Assembly (NCBI GenBank): GCA_902728285.1
Contig: CACVBU010000824.1
Coordinates: 575,307-639,306 of the forward strand
Length of the DNA: 64,000 nt
Origin: Clytia hemisphaerica
Lineage: Eukaryota; Cnidaria; Hydrozoa; Leptothecata; Clytiidae
Reading direction: 5' to 3'
Below are positions 32,132 through 47,100 of the stretch, piece by piece. The notes beneath the pieces were generated by a model. The model saw nothing but the letters and a program-made list of their open reading frames with translations, did not search any database and was not told the origin of the DNA. Each line of letters starts with the position of its first letter. Position 1 is the first letter of the stretch. Made by a program: the position numbers and the translations under genes.

Positions 32132-35100
32132 TCACTGCACCCATTTGTTAAAATCGTTAAAAATCTCATTGAGTCCTTGTTGTTGTTGTGGGTTCTGTTG
32201 ACCAGTTTGATTTTGTTGCATTTGTTGTTGCGGGTTTTGTTGTTGTTGGACTTGATTCTGTTGAACTGGGTTTTGCTGCTGTTGAAGCTAAAAGTACAAA
32301 GTAAATGTTGAAGTGAAGCATTTTGTAGTCTATTCTATAAACTCACAACCAACTCAAACTTTTTCAAAAAAGCCTTTGTGATTATAATCCTCATGCATTG
32401 GTAGGCTTAATTATGTATTGGAGTTGACTCTCTTTAATTCCATCTTTAAGGGAAGACCAAAAATTCTCTTCGAATGAAAGAAGTTAACAAACTTTTTAAA
32501 CTAAAAGGCTCTTATCGTATCGTATCTACAGTTAACCGCTCTCGAATCTGAAGTTTTACTGTTTAATACGCTCCATTATTCGATAATACTTTAAGGGCAG
32601 AAACTTTCGCGGGCAGAAACTTTTGCGAGACCAAAAAGTCGCAAAGTTTCGCTGATTTAAGTTTCGCGATTTTTACTTTTTGAAGAAAATTTACGGAAGA
32701 AACTTTGGCGGTTTTTTGTGAATGTTCAATTTTAGGAGCAATAACTTTCGCGAGTGGCTAGGGGTAGTGAATAAAAGATTATTTCAAATCTCATTTTTTT
32801 CTACAATCGAAAGAGTGATATGCACTTCTTCCTCTCATTCCGAATCCTAGTCACTGCGATAATATCGATAATATCGACTCTCCTCGGCTTTTAAAACTTG
32901 GAAAAAACTTTCGCGATTTTTGGGAAATATTCATTTTTCACGAAATTAACTTTCGCGAATTTCTTGTTTAATTTCTTACCTGGCAGAAACTTTCGCGAAA
33001 AAATGCAAAACGCAAAAAAACGCGAAAGTTTCTGCCCTTAACACCGGCAACAAGAAACTCTCAATGACGCTCTACTATTCGATACGCTATCAATTCCCTT
33101 GAAAATCGAATAAGAGAACGTCAACTGTATTGTAGCTAGCATCTGGAGAAGATGATTCATGTGCGTACAGGCTAGTTTCTCAAAAGTTGGGTGCAGCCAG
33201 GTGCAGCAAAAAAAATCTATTAGACAATCAAAACGACATTGAATTTCTGTGTGTACACATAATGTGATCTGGCTGTAGAAAATGTATTACAGTTGACTCT
33301 CTCTAATTCGATATTCAAAGAAGGATAAAAAAATCTCTTCGAATTAAAGAAGTAAACAATCCATAGCGAGTACTGTTAGACTTGAAAGGTACCAGCATGT
33401 GACCTGAAAGGCCCTTGTATCACATAGAAGTTCGAACTATAGTTCACGCTCTCGTATTTAACGTTTTACTATTCGATAAGCTTAATTTTTTAGGATTAGA
33501 AAATGTAATGTCTTGGATCTAGAATTGATTTAGAATCTAAAAAAGAAATAAACATACCCCTTGCTGCATTTGAGGTTGCTGTTGTTGCTGCTGTAGTTGA
33601 AGTCTCAATTGTTGTTGACGAAGGTTGTTCATTTGAACTTTGGCTAAAGTTTGTTGCTGTTGTTGTGATGTTAGTAAGTTGGAAGAGACTACGATCGGTA
33701 CCTAGAGGTGGAACAATACTTTGTAGTCTTTAGTCTGGTTATTTCTGAGAAAAAAACCTTAGGTAGTACCAGATTTCCTCGAACTATCTCACTCTTTACT
33801 GGGGCGCTATTGGAGTTTTTAACTTTCGAATCTCAGCCAGCCACACCTTTTTTTCGAGTGAAAACCTCCACTACATGCACACAATCTCTAAATTTTGGAG
33901 CCCACCAATGATTTTAGAAACTGAAAATCGAAGAAATTCTAAAAGCTACCTGTGACATGGCTTGCATTTGTTTTTGCTGTTGTTGTTGCTGTAGTAGATT
34001 ACGTAATTGTGGCGTTTGTCCTTGCGTGTTCTGCGGAATCTGAAAAGGTAAATGGAAATATTGGTTATGATTAATTTCTTAAAAAATAAAGAAAAAAATC
34101 GCACAGTGGATTGATAAATTGGGCAAAGCTTCAGTATTTTTCACACAGTAATAACCTGGCTCTCAGGAGGGCTCTAAGTCTTAATTAAAACTCTTTTTAA
34201 CATCAGCACCAGTAGGGATTATTTGCCTTCAGTGATTTTTTATTGAATCATTTTTTTCTCTAGAAAACCCTCTAAAAAATAAACTTTCACACCTTAATTA
34301 TTGAACAAAATTTCCCGTTTGACGAAAAATAAAATACAACGTAAACAATAAAGATTTCAAAAAAACCTGTGTTTGCATAGTAGGTCTTTGTATGAAAGCC
34401 GAAGTGTTTGGATTCATTTGTTGTTGCTGAGCAACGTTCATGTTGACGGGATTGGTGGCGACTTGGTTCAACATGCCAGGGTTCATGGGGCGTTGTTGAC
34501 GGATTTGGTTCTATGAGGAGAAGTATAAGTGAGTTACAGTTTTGGCAATAGCGAGTTTATGTATTAGCACTTTTGAGGACGGTAGAGTGACTGAAGCGAT
34601 TTGGAATAACCAAAAAGTTCTGACCCACAACATGAAGGACGGTAAAAATGCTGATTTACCGTCGTCGTCTCAGCCAGTCAGGATTTAGACAAATTGGAAC
34701 CTTACCGTCTCCATCGCAGAAAAACACACATACATAAACAGACATAAACTCGGTAACATGCGTACAGAGGCGAATTAATTACCAGACATTACTAATCGAT
34801 ATAATCGATAGCTAATCGATAATTAATCGATTGATTAAATATCGATTAAAAACGATAATCGATAGCTAATCGATACTCGCAATTTTTTAGCACTCAATTA
34901 AAATATCACCATAGATTTTTAATCGATAATAACGATTACAGTGTTAATAATAGATAATATTCATATAATCGATACCTCGACCCTATCGACTTTTAATCAA
35001 TAATATCTGATTGATAAAATCGATATCTTATATCTGATCGATGCAACTCTCCTATATATTCGATACGTTTCATTATTCGATGATTTTGAATGTCACTAGT

Positions 35101-38100
35101 TTAGACTGCAGACTTTCTGCCTTGCCTATTCTAATTGTTAGAGTAGGCACAAAGTGGGCACAAAGTTGACAGTTAAAATCAAATCCTGACTGACTGAAAG
35201 CACAAGAGGGTAAATTACTCGAAAAAATCTCGCACACTATTCCAAAAATATTACAAAATTTAAAAAAATCTTAAAACCTCTGAACCACAAATACACAATT
35301 TCATAAAAACACGAGGCTCATATTCAGTTCTAAGATCAAATTAAGAGTAATTAGTCTCACACTTCACTGATTTTTATACCATTTATAAAAAAGCTTGTAG
35401 GTGTAAAGTACAGTACCCCAAAAGCAAAAGTTATAATCGAAAATAGTGAGAAATCTTCTAGCCCAACCATACAAAAAAAACGTACAACCCTTAGCACAGC
35501 AATCAAAAAAATCTGCTTCTACCATCAGAAGGAAACAACTGGCCATGAAATTCACAAAAGTTGCACACCAGAAATAAAACAAATCCATCTCAAAAAATAA
35601 AATCTGACATAAATTCTGCTCTTCTGTCTCTCCACGCCACGCCACAAAAACCATGAACAAAGCAAAGATCAATGAAAGAATAATTCAACTTTCGAATTTT
35701 CAAAATTCGAAAGTTCGACCGTTCGAAATTAAACATTCGAATGTTCGAAAAGGAAAATTCAAACGTTTTTCCCCGCGTGAAAAAAGGCGCGAAAGCGGGA
35801 TTATTTTCTAGGCCAACCTCTTCGGTATACCCTTGTCGATCAAATTACGGTTAGAATCCCTGAGAGATTTCCCCATTTTGCCTCCTACACTTGGATGAAT
35901 TCACCCTGCATCAAAATAGATTACGAGGGGCAATTACCATGAAGGGTTGTGTTTGTTGATTCTGTTGTTGGGCTTGTTGTTGAGCTTGTTGTTGTTGTTT
36001 GTTGACCGTTTCGTTCTTGTCTTTCGAAAGAATGACCTGGTGGAGAGAATCATTTCAAAAATTTCTTCACTCATGGTTAAATAAAATCTTGTATTTAATT
36101 TGAAAAGTATTAAAATAGAGATAAGCCCGAATGATAATCAATAGCCGCAATAGACCAAACAGACGTGCCACAAGTTAAGTCTCTCTCGAATTCGAACCTC
36201 TATTATTCAAATCTTCGAATCTTTCTGTAATCCGAACTAAAATTCCAATTCAGATAGAACCAATTCCCTTCAGATAGAGAGTGGTTTAAACGACTCTCTG
36301 TAATTCGAATCGATCTCTAATTGGAAGTAGAATTTAAGGACCTTGAAAAATCGAATTAGAGAGAGTCGAGTGTATTTCATTTTAAAGGGAAGGAATACAC
36401 CCTAAACCCTAGTGCACTATTGAAGGACATCATTTTTTAAAGCAAAATAAAAGCAACTTTCTCTTTTGTCAGTATGACAGGCATAAAAAAGAATATCTTA
36501 AAGTTTTTGTTTTTTTAAATAAGAGTGATACTCGTTCTGGATTTTCCGTATATTTTTCGAGCCTTGTACGGAAAATCTCGGAACTCGTAAAATATTTGTC
36601 ATATTCTACCCGCAACTGTCCGATAACTATAACATATCAGCATGATACAACAATAGGGGACGAGATGGAGTTTTTACAAGCTCTTATTTGATTTGGTTGG
36701 TCGTTAACCAGTAATAAATAAAACAATTTTCTTACTTTTTCTAAAGAACGCGTCATTTTTATTTCATCAAATGACCAATTATATAGTATCTTATAAAAAC
36801 TCCATCTCATCTAAACAATAGGGAGACACTGTCCTGATATGAAATATGTGTCTGATATGAAACGGGAACACTTATCAAAAAATAAAACCTTTAAGTGCTC
36901 AAAGCTAAATACCATAAATTTTCATTTCAGTCAGAAAAACCGTGAAAACCCGGGTTAGTAAAGCTTTCGGAGTTATGATGATATGTCTTACTTTGAGTTC
37001 GTTCACGAATTTTTGTTGGTTTTCAGGGATGACTCCGATAAAAGTTTGTTTCTTCTGACTGAAGATCAACAGCAAGACGCGAACTTGACCGACTCCTGTG
37101 TTCGAGCTTGGTATAATTATGCAACCGGCCTAAAATTGGGAGAAATATCATTTACGAAAGTGTTCGTAATAACTATGTACCTGCTCCGAATAATTCAAAT
37201 AAAGCATTTAAGGCAGCTGAAGAATTGCTCCCACAAAGGTGAAGCTATTAACTAGAAGTGAAGCTATTAACGAAAAGCACTCTTTCTATCTAGCCTTTTA
37301 CATGAAATAAAATAGCTTTGATTTCTAGGTCAGGAACCTTAGAAGTGAATTTCCTTATATAGTACAAAGGTTACATGTTAAACATCTCTTTCCATGATGA
37401 GTTCGAGGATAAGCTCAAGTGTGAAATTCACTGACAATGGAGTTGAAATAGAGCTTAAGTAACTTACGAATTTCTGTCCGCCCGTGCCACCCGTGGCGGT
37501 ATTGGCGTTTCCATTCATAACTCGATACATGGCGGCAAGCACTTCACTATCACTATTGTGAAAATGAAATATCACCGTCTTTGACTGTTTCAAATATTCG
37601 TGGAGAGTGTTCTATGGAAGGAAAAGAAAGTATAGTATTGTTTACCATTAGTCCCTTCTATCATTTTTTCCTTTTTCTCTCTTTTTTCTGAATTAGCAGT
37701 CTAGCTTGCCTGTAAACAAACCCAGTATCTAAGGCTTATTTCAAAATTCATTGCAGTAGAGGGTCTGTTGTCATTGTCTTTTCTCATTTGAGATATTTCA
37801 ATCCGACCGCTGGGATGGAGTGTTTATGGGAGAGGGGAGACGATGAGAGAAGTGTTGCTATTTATAAATCATACTTCGTCGCAGAGGTCTCCGTACGGAA
37901 ACTTTTTATCAAACAGACAATGCGCATAGGAGTTGTACTACAAAGCGATAAACGTGAGATACACTCTCGTTTTCAATCATATTTTCCTTCTTCTTTACCT
38001 TTTCTGAATTAGCCGCATGAAAGACCTATTTCTCTCTATTTCCAACACAAATTCTCAATCCAGTCAAAGAGAAAAAATCACAGAAAGTTTCGCGTTATGA

Positions 38101-41100
38101 AGCATGTTAAAGAAAAATTCGAATAAATAAGATTTCCTGTACGAATCCGAAAGCGGGCATAGTGACATTGACATTTAGTTTTTCTCTGTTGTTGGTTTAA
38201 AATAAAATCAAACAAATACAGGACTTAGGGATGACCAGGTGGTTAACCCTATTATTATCAGGCTTCTTCGGATTTTGTATTCTCAAGGGTGGGGGGGTGT
38301 TTTCCACCAGCCTTGCATAACTTTTGATCTAGAAAAGATATGCACTTGAAATTTGGCAGAAATGTTCTCTACCATAAAAGGAGTTCATAGAAAAAATTTG
38401 GGTTCATGACGTCATCATAAAGGTGATGACGTCATCATAAACTTTCACACTTATCGCTGACCAATGAAAAAGTACTATTCAATAAAATAGCAATTAAAGT
38501 TGAACGAATGGAGATTTTTCAATTCTGTTTTGAATTTCTAAAAGCCAAAAAGAATATCTTTAACATATTTGCAGGTTTTTAACATACTTATAAAATTAAC
38601 GTTTAAAATCCATGCAGAAAATGAGTAAATTTTTTCAAAAAACAATGACGTCATTTTTGATGACGTCAGCAGTTTTTGAAAATTTTTCAAATATTTTTTA
38701 AAATTTATTATTGATACCTAAAACCTGTCAAAATTTGAAGTCAGTTGGATGCCTAGATCAAAAGTTATGCTACATTTAAGCTTTTGGGATTTTACAGGGT
38801 TTTAGCTGGATTTTATGATACGCCTGCACAAAAAAGTCATAACACCTGATCTGGTCGGTGTATAATTGTAAAATTTGGTATACATGCTGCTAATAGGATT
38901 ATATTAAAAGTCAAAAACTTTCAGCGTGTTAAAAAAAATTTCAGTGAGCTATTAGCAAAATAGTGCCAGCCTTGTGGAAAACACCCCCCCCCCTGATAAA
39001 AATAGGGTTAAGACACTGCATATGATAAAGAAAATACTCACAAGATAAGCTTGAGGAATGAGTTGCATCTGTAAGGTTTTAGGCCACACATCTGCTTTAC
39101 TGTATGAAATGAAAAGAATGTGTAAAAATTGGAAAACCACCAAGATTTAAATTTAATAGTGGTTCAGCAGTTATTGCTCAACTTAGGAAAAACACATCAA
39201 AATTATCATGGTCATTTCAAAATTGTGAAAGACTCAAGTTTGTAGGCACTTACAGTACTTCGTTGATTTGCATCGTAATGTGGCAATTTAATTTCCGTGA
39301 GATGCTTTTACCCGGCTCGCCAGTCTGAAAAAGAAATCATAATCAATGCAACACCTTAAATTTTAGTACGATACCAAAATTTCCATGCACATTAGTAGAG
39401 GGCCGCTTCTTCTTGCGCTTCTTGAGAATGTTTGATTTTTTTCCATTTTTCGCCTGTGCAATTTTTCTTATAACGTCAGTCTTTAAACTATAAAACTTTT
39501 TGCAAAGGTTGTAGAAGCGGACCCCCTCGCAAAATTACGTCAAATACGTCTAACTTTAGAAACAAATTTATATGGTTGTGTATTCATAATATGCACCATT
39601 GCAATGTCTTCTAACATTACATCACGGTGGGTGATGCAGAAAACAAAATTTTTAAATACTTCGAAATTCGAGCCGTTACTAGCAACCCTGCGGGGCCCAA
39701 GGCGCCGAGTATGCGCCCGGCACAGTGACAAGTCGTTACTAGCAACCCTGACCCTACCTAACTGTTACTTAATCAATTCCAAACAACAAAACCCCCGGAA
39801 ACACAAAATCGTAGATAGAAAAAAAAAACATGTTCGACTGACGGTCAATTTTTATCAACTTCCTTACATCACGACCCCATCAGCTGATTGGTGGTAAGTG
39901 ACGTAAAGTCAGTCAATAGCGAGACTATGAATCGGAGATATTCTACGGCTACGGTTGCGGGCCTGTCCATGCGGGTCGTCACCAAAGGCGACATGTCGAT
40001 GTCTACTTTGCTCTGTACGGGAAATACACCAAAACACCGTATAAGCAAAGTCGACATAATGCCGTACGTCAAATATCGAACTTGCTTTCACCCGCCATTA
40101 CTTGCCTTATTCGCCATTTCCCTCGCCGCTTTAGCCGTAGCCGTAGAGAATTCCAGATACATAATCTCGCTAATATGTCATTTTTAACCAAACACTTGTT
40201 GGGTCCATGGAAGACATTGCAATGGTGCATATCATGAATTCAGAGTCGTGAATCCTACTAAAATACTTATGGATAAATTAATTTCCTTGGCGTAACAAAA
40301 CGATGAAAAATGATCTCCTCTTGAATCATACCGTTTCCTGCCACTGTAGTTGACCGGTCCAGATCGTTTTCCTTTGTTGTTGTTGTTGCTGTGTTGTCAG
40401 TTGTTGTTGATTTGGTTGTTGACCTTGTTGTGGTCGTTGTTGCTGGTTTTGTTGCTGTACCTGAGTGAATTGAATGAAAATTGAGTTTTAGTAAAGTCTT
40501 CTTTCAGAACTTTTGACCTGTTAGATCATGATCGTTCATTGGCACCAAGCATTGTGAAAACCTGAAGAAATTCAGATAGCAAACTCGCAAACTCACTGTT
40601 TGTAAAATTTCAGTGAAATTTTTTCGCTATGTAAACTAATCTTCATGTTATTCTGAGCTCCAACTTTTATTGTTAGCAGGGTAATTAAAATAGTTACTCG
40701 TTCAGATTAGACTGTACTATAGATAAACACGTATGTCATATGATCAACAGTGGTAGTAGTTTTTCGTATGAGACAAGATTGTGCACAGCAAATTGACACA
40801 TATTGTTGAAATATAAAAGTAAAATCCTCTTTTTATATTTCGCTGAGACAGAAATCCGTCTGAAGGCCGGTCTCCACTTGCGTGCGCTGCGATCGCACTT
40901 TTTCGAGCAAAGCTTCCACGCTATTGGTCAAAAGAAAAATGAAGCAATTCCATTGGCGCGATCTGACGTAACAGTTGAAAAAAGTTGAAATCATGGCGTG
41001 CTAAAGTTAAATAACTTTAAGATATTTAGAACGCCATGGTTGAAATGTAATAATGTGTTCAACTTTTCAAGCGTGCGCTACATTTTTATGACGTAATCAA

Positions 41101-44100
41101 AAGGTAACGGACGGCCTTGAGAGAGAAGAACTTTTAACACTCTGTCAAAAAAAAATTAACTTCGTATCTAACCTGTTGCTGGTTGTTTAATTGTTGTTGC
41201 TGGTTGGATGCAACTTGTTGAGCATTCTGTTGAACGTTTTGTTGAGTGTTCTGTTGTTGTTGCATCTGTTGTTGTGGGTTCTGCTGAGCACCTCCTGGGA
41301 GTTGTTGCATCTGACCAAAAAGGAATGGAAGATGGTCAAAATCTGTTATAGGGTCTCGATGATGGTTTGATGCATTTTTAGCATCTTAAGGAGCGTACCC
41401 TGCGAAGTATAAGTAGCAAGTAAGACTACGACCGCAGCCGGAGGCGACCCGAAGGCTCCTCTTTCGATGCTATCTACCCAAAGGTAGGGGAGGGCGCCAC
41501 TCTTTCTCCCTGGATTTCTCCGCTTACCCTTGATCCTTCTCTTAATTGCTGAGCATCAAGCATAGAAGGCATCAAGTACCATTTTAAGAATCTTTGGTAT
41601 GACCTGGCTGGGGGTTGAACCAACAACCTTGCGAACCGTAGACGAATGCCCTACCACTGCACCACGGTTCACCACGGTTCACCACGGTTCCCCAAGTACA
41701 AGCCGTAATAAAAAATGTGGCGTATATTTTAAGGCTTCACTTTTTCTTGCCTGAGAAAGGTTAAAGATTCGACTACAGCCCTTCGGGCTTTTACTTCATT
41801 GCATGGGACATACCTTTTGTTGTTGTAAGAGATTTTGCAAAGGCAATTGACCAGCTGCCAACATCATGCGTTGCTTTTGTAACATGTTCATTTGTTGTGC
41901 TGTCGAAACTTGTTGTGCCATCTGTTGCTTCTGTTGTTGATTCAGGTTGTTCGACTATGTTGTGAAAGAAAAAGATATAGGTCCCGTCCGGAATCTTTCC
42001 AGAGAGCGGAAAAAGCCTGGAAATCCGTTGTTGATTCAGATTGTTTGACTATGTTGTGTTGAGGAAAAATAAGAGATAAGTTAGGCTTTTGCTCATCATC
42101 TAGCGAAAAGAGTTTCTTATAGTTTCTTTACATGAAGTATATCCATAGATGTCTTTTATTTAGACTAATGTCTAATAAGATATTCAAAACATATACAGTG
42201 GCGAAAGCAAGGTTTTTGGTCTGAGATGGAAATTGGATTTTACGCAGCAAATGAGAACAATTTTTTAAGATTTTGGTGAATTTTGGTGAATCACGCAGAA
42301 TTTTGAGACGGATAAGCTTCTTTATATACTTCGCTGAGAATGAAAATCTTTTTAAACATTTTGTATGAAGGAGCTAACCTTCTCGGTTTATTCATGTTTT
42401 TAAAAATGCATTATCCGACATATGTATTTATTTTTATAAGATTTCGATTATTAAGGGTTAATTGTTGGGTTGTGGGTTCAAGCTCAATAATCGATCCTTT
42501 ACGACGGATGTGAAATCAGACCCTGAACTAAATTATGAGCGAGTTTATGTATTTGGACTTTTGAGAATGGCTGATTGACTGAGCGATTTGGAATAACCCA
42601 CAGTTTTGACCCACAAAACCGATGATGGTAAAAGTGTTTTTTTACCGTCGTCCTAAGTCAATCAGGATCTAGTCAAACCAGAAGCTAACCGTCTCCGTTG
42701 TAGAAAAACACACAAATACATTGACTCGCTATTAAAAGAAGAGGACACCGACGAGAGTCCTAAAGTCAATTCGCTTTAAATGTGCACTTTTTCTAATTGC
42801 CATGTTGAAATCACTCTCAAGGAAATTACTCTAATCACACCGACATGGTTTCCACATGGTTGCACAAAAGAGTGCACACTCAAAGCAATTGTACACTCTG
42901 TTTTACTATCATGTTGAAACCACTCTCAAGGAAATTACTCTAATTACACCGACATGGTTTCCACATGGTTGCATAAAAGAGTGCACACTTAAAGCGAATG
43001 GACTTAAAAAAGAAAGAATTTTCCGGAGTTAAAGACTATAAAAAATTAAATTTCTCGTCCTCGACCAGAATAATTGTACACAAACCCAGTGTCTACGGCT
43101 TATTTTATAATTCATTGCCATAGAATACTACGAAGCGATAAAGGTGAGATACACCCTGGTACAGAGTACCAAATTACGTTTTTCCAATGAAGGTGTGTAA
43201 AAGAATACCTGGGAATTTTTAGCCATGTTCGAGAGCAATGCTGCAACGGATTGCTGATTCTGCATATTGGTGAAAGGCATATTTTGCATTTGGTATGGTT
43301 TTTGTTGCTGTTGTTGTTGCTGTTGGTTGATTAGAAGTTGTTGAGGATTTTGTTGAATGTTTTGTTGAGTTATCTGTTGTTGTAGTTGAGGATTTTGTTG
43401 TTGTTGTTGGACTTGATTTTGCTGTTGTTGGAATTGTTGTTGAGTGTTTGGCTGTAAAGTAAAACAAATATTTAGTTAAGACGGTATGGTAGGGTTGGTT
43501 CAAAACAGAAGTCGAGTACAAAAAGGCTTTTGAAATGTCGTCACTTAAAGTTTCGTAGACAAATGAAACACGTTATACACAAAATAACATTATACACTTA
43601 TCAACCCTTAAATGCGTTGTCAGCTTTTAAAGGAGTTTGGTAATGAATTTATCATGAAATGACGTTAAAAGTCTTTGACTATAACGATGTCTATGTAACG
43701 ACTTGAGGAATTTTGACGTCATTCTTCCTGGTTAAATTGAACTCAGACTCCTCACGCTTTAAAGGATAATAGGTGTATATTCAATGGGCTTGAAAATTCA
43801 GTTTGCCAAACCAAAGTTAGAAAGAGATATTAAACTAGATACTGTAGGAGCTAAACTCAGAGAATAGCAAATTATAAAGACACTGACTTGGCTCATAGGG
43901 ATTTGTTGTTGATTTTGTTGTTGGTTGTTCTGTATCATATTGAATCTCTGTTGTTGTTGTTGTTGTGTTTGTTGTTGAAGATTACTCTGTTGCTGCTGTT
44001 GTTGTTGTTGTTGCAACATCAACATCTGACTGTTTTGTTGCATAGGGGTGGGAAGTTGGGCGGGCTTTTGTGCTGATTGGGCATCCGCCTCATCTTTGAT

Positions 44101-47100
44101 TTTCTTCGTGATAGCTTGCAGTTCTATACGGGAAAAATGGGTAATTTTTACTGAGTAACGAAAGTTTTATTATAAATTTCCAAAAAATTTAAAATCTCAA
44201 ACTGTTTTGAATAGCGCACCGCGCTGAATCTAAAAATAGATTTTATTTTTGACATAATCATTACTCTCGATGTGTTTGTACGAGGTCCAATCCCATCAAC
44301 CTTTGCGTTAATCTCTTTTGCACGTTAATTGCATCATTTGACAAAAGATATACAACAACTTGCACGTATCTTTAATTGAGCCGCATTGAATTGTGGGATT
44401 GCAACTCGTACAAATGTCAAAAAAAGTGAAAAGTAATAATTATGACGTAAGCGTTGCGGAGCGCTATTGATGATAATGGTGCTTAATAACAAGGAACTTT
44501 AATAAAGAAAGAATAATGGCAAATTTGGTAAAACGTTTTCTTTGTTACTTTTAAAGTCTTATGCTGTCCATATGAAAGACGATCATTAGTACCTAATTGG
44601 GGAATAAAAAGTCAATGATGGTAATTAAAAAACACAAAAGCTTGTCTATTAATAGATAGTCTGCAAATCTACAGTTCACGAGTGGTGATATACCTTCGGC
44701 AGCAGGGCGTTTCATTCCGGCAGTAGCGGTGGCCGTGGTGGTTGTTGTGGTGTTTGGCTCCGCTTTCACTTCAGGTGGATCTTCTGCTAAAAAAAGAAAT
44801 CAAAAACAAAATCCAATTTAGACAGTGTTATTAGGGTTTGTATTAAACAATACAGGAGTCAAAGATCGAGGGATTTGTTTTCCACTGACTTAAGCTTTCA
44901 AGGCTCTACACCTATATAAGAACAGACATTCAAGGCAAAACTCACGAAAGTTCCAATTTAACAGCTTTCAATTCTTGATACTAATGACGTAATCGTTTAT
45001 ACGGAAACAAACGAGAAACACCGGGCAGTTTGTTTGCTGAAATTCAAAACTGGTGGCAAACGCCCGGTGTTTTTCGTGTGTTTCCGTATAAAAGATTACG
45101 TCATGAATATAAAAAATTCACTGATTATTCGTGCATGATTCGTGGTATGTGGAAAGGACACTTACTAGGTAGCGTGATTCCTTTTAAAAAGACCATGTGG
45201 TGAGGTTGAACAGCAATTTGTGATGATTTGGAAATAACGTTTGCTGCTTCGTTAGGCGATGTCTGTATAAAAAGAAACATGAGAAGATCAAAATCTATTT
45301 CAGTTATAATTGTATGGCGGCGGATTCAGATAACATCATGGTGTCCTCCAAGCTTTCAGGTCCCCCTATCTGGGGCCTAAAACCCCCCCAATTGATCTTC
45401 TCCACCTAACCTTTTTCCAGGGTTTCCCCTATCGGAAGAATATTTTTGTGATCAACCACTTCGCTATATTTTGCATAATAAGTAACTTAACAAAAATAAC
45501 AATTTCCTGCAATGAACGCACAAATGCTGGAAATATAGACACTTTTAATCATCTTATTTGAAATATTAAAAATTTAAAAATTTCCTGAAATCCCCCAATT
45601 GCATTAGTCCCCCCCCCCATCAAGGTGAAAATATTCACTTCTCCCTCCAGGGAAAAAGTTGATTCCCCCCCCCCCACCCATCTTCCTGGGGGGAGGGGAT
45701 GACCCCAAGAACATTTTGTCTGGAAAGGGACGAGCGGGGAAATCAATTAGTTGTAGCCCTGTTTTTTCTAATCAACCTGGTGAAAGCAAATTTTTTCTTG
45801 GCCGAAAACTTTTTTAACTAAACAGTGTCATTATGATTGAACGTTTTGATTGATTAAGAAAAAATCGAATGTTTTGATTTTCAAAAAAAAAGTAACATCG
45901 AGAAAAAAAGAAAGAAAAGCAAAACATACTTTTAATCAATGACATATATAAATGACACATCTTAGGGCATGATTAATAACGAGGAATACACGGTTTTTTT
46001 ATAAGGAACCTTAACTTGACTCCGAGCCTGGAGTTTCTTATATTTTGCCAGAGAGTTTTAGCTTCAAAGTTCCTTATCGAGTTCCTTAGTTACTTAGATG
46101 TTAAGTTTGGATTTGCTAAGTGTGTCGCTTCTTTACTAGCATTTTTTTGTTGTTTTTTTTTAACATATTGAAAGGAATTTTAGCGATATTTTCCGTCTTT
46201 TTATTTAGGTTGTTGTAAATGTGTTCAAGTTCAAATGGAACTCTTGCTGTTTCTTAACTTGATTTTTTATTCTCAGCCTGTTCAGTTCCTTAACAATTCT
46301 CAGACCATTTCCAAGCTCAAGTTCCTTATAAACGTGTTCCTTATAAAAAAAACGTGTAACGGGTAATTTTAGGTGTTCTACTGTAATAGCCCAGCGTTTT
46401 ACTTAAAACAAATTTTCAAATATAGCCCTCGCCACGTCTGGTTATATTGAAAGAGGACATTTTGAGATTGTCTTATGCCAAATAAATTAACAAGGAATAA
46501 ACTAATTTTTCGGATGATTTCGGGATGATAAGAGCCTTTTTGTTATTGATCTCAAATCGCCCTCCTAACTAGTTACTAGGATCTCAGGATTTAAAAGCTC
46601 AAATTTGCTCCAATAAGTCTTGGAATATAGCCTAGAAGCCACCAAACCCCTCCATAATCCAAATATTTAATGAAAAAAAGTGCAAGTGTTAAAATAACAA
46701 TTCTCGCCCGAACTTTAAATTCTGAAAAACGTTAAAATACACTAAAATGTCAATACATTTCGACCATGATTGTAGTTCCAATTATTCACATGCCTTTCAC
46801 TAATTCTGAAGGATCCCTTATAGTATCATAAACTCAAATAACCTGAAGTCGACGACAAAATAGTTAAAAAAAAAATTTAATACTAACAACAGACAAAAAC
46901 TTCAACGAAAGATATTAATCGCACACTCGCTTTAACAGTAACTGTATGATATAATTTGATGGTTATTAATAGAAAGTACACGTTTTATTATGAGAACAAA
47001 CTATATAAGAACAGAAGGCTTCAATGGCCAAAATGTTAAGAACAAATTAAGAACATTTTAAGGCTTTGTGGTCTCAAAAACACCTTTTTTCATAGGAAAA

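Larger units (their letters stand above)
32132..36036 (-). other. MED25: MED25 exons: glutamine-rich tail with LxxLL box
   Basis: Exons 36036-35938, 34510-34367, 34039-33950, 33701-33558 and 32287-32132. The exon at 34039 contains QTPQLRNLLQQQ, aligned in position and sequence with the LRSLL nuclear-receptor box of vertebrate MED25. The last exon ends GLNEIFNDFNKWVQ and the stop TGA at 32134-32132. The tail is 20-50 percent glutamine. Confidence 0.85.
40332..45263 (-). other. MED25: MED25 exons: conserved box and glutamine-rich linker
   Basis: The exon at 45263-45166 carries QPHHMVFLKGITLP, equivalent to DPRHMVLVRGLVLP in vertebrate MED25. The next (44786-44694) has a threonine-rich TTTTTTATATAGMKRPAA. 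Exons 44123-43888, 43451-43209, 41954-41814, 41310-41173 and the first part of 40460-40332 encode some 250 residues dominated by glutamine from CAA/CAG codons, with repeated QQNPQQ and QQNVQQN. Vertebrate MED25 is proline/glycine-rich here, so the linker composition is lineage-specific. An LQNLL sequence near the end of exon 41954-41814 is a possible LxxLL box. Confidence 0.85.

Noticed and set aside
35364-35672. Minus-strand frame of 102 residues, hydrophobic and cysteine-rich
   Set aside because: It sits in an intron of MED25, its composition is what AT-rich reverse reading gives, and no splice context supports it.
39540-40187. Several overlapping frames on both strands
   Set aside because: They overlap each other in a MED25 intron with no splice logic or recognisable motif.
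43798-44076. Poly-leucine frame on the plus strand opposite the glutamine tract
   Set aside because: It is the reverse reading of the CAA/CAG-rich MED25 exon 43888-44123.
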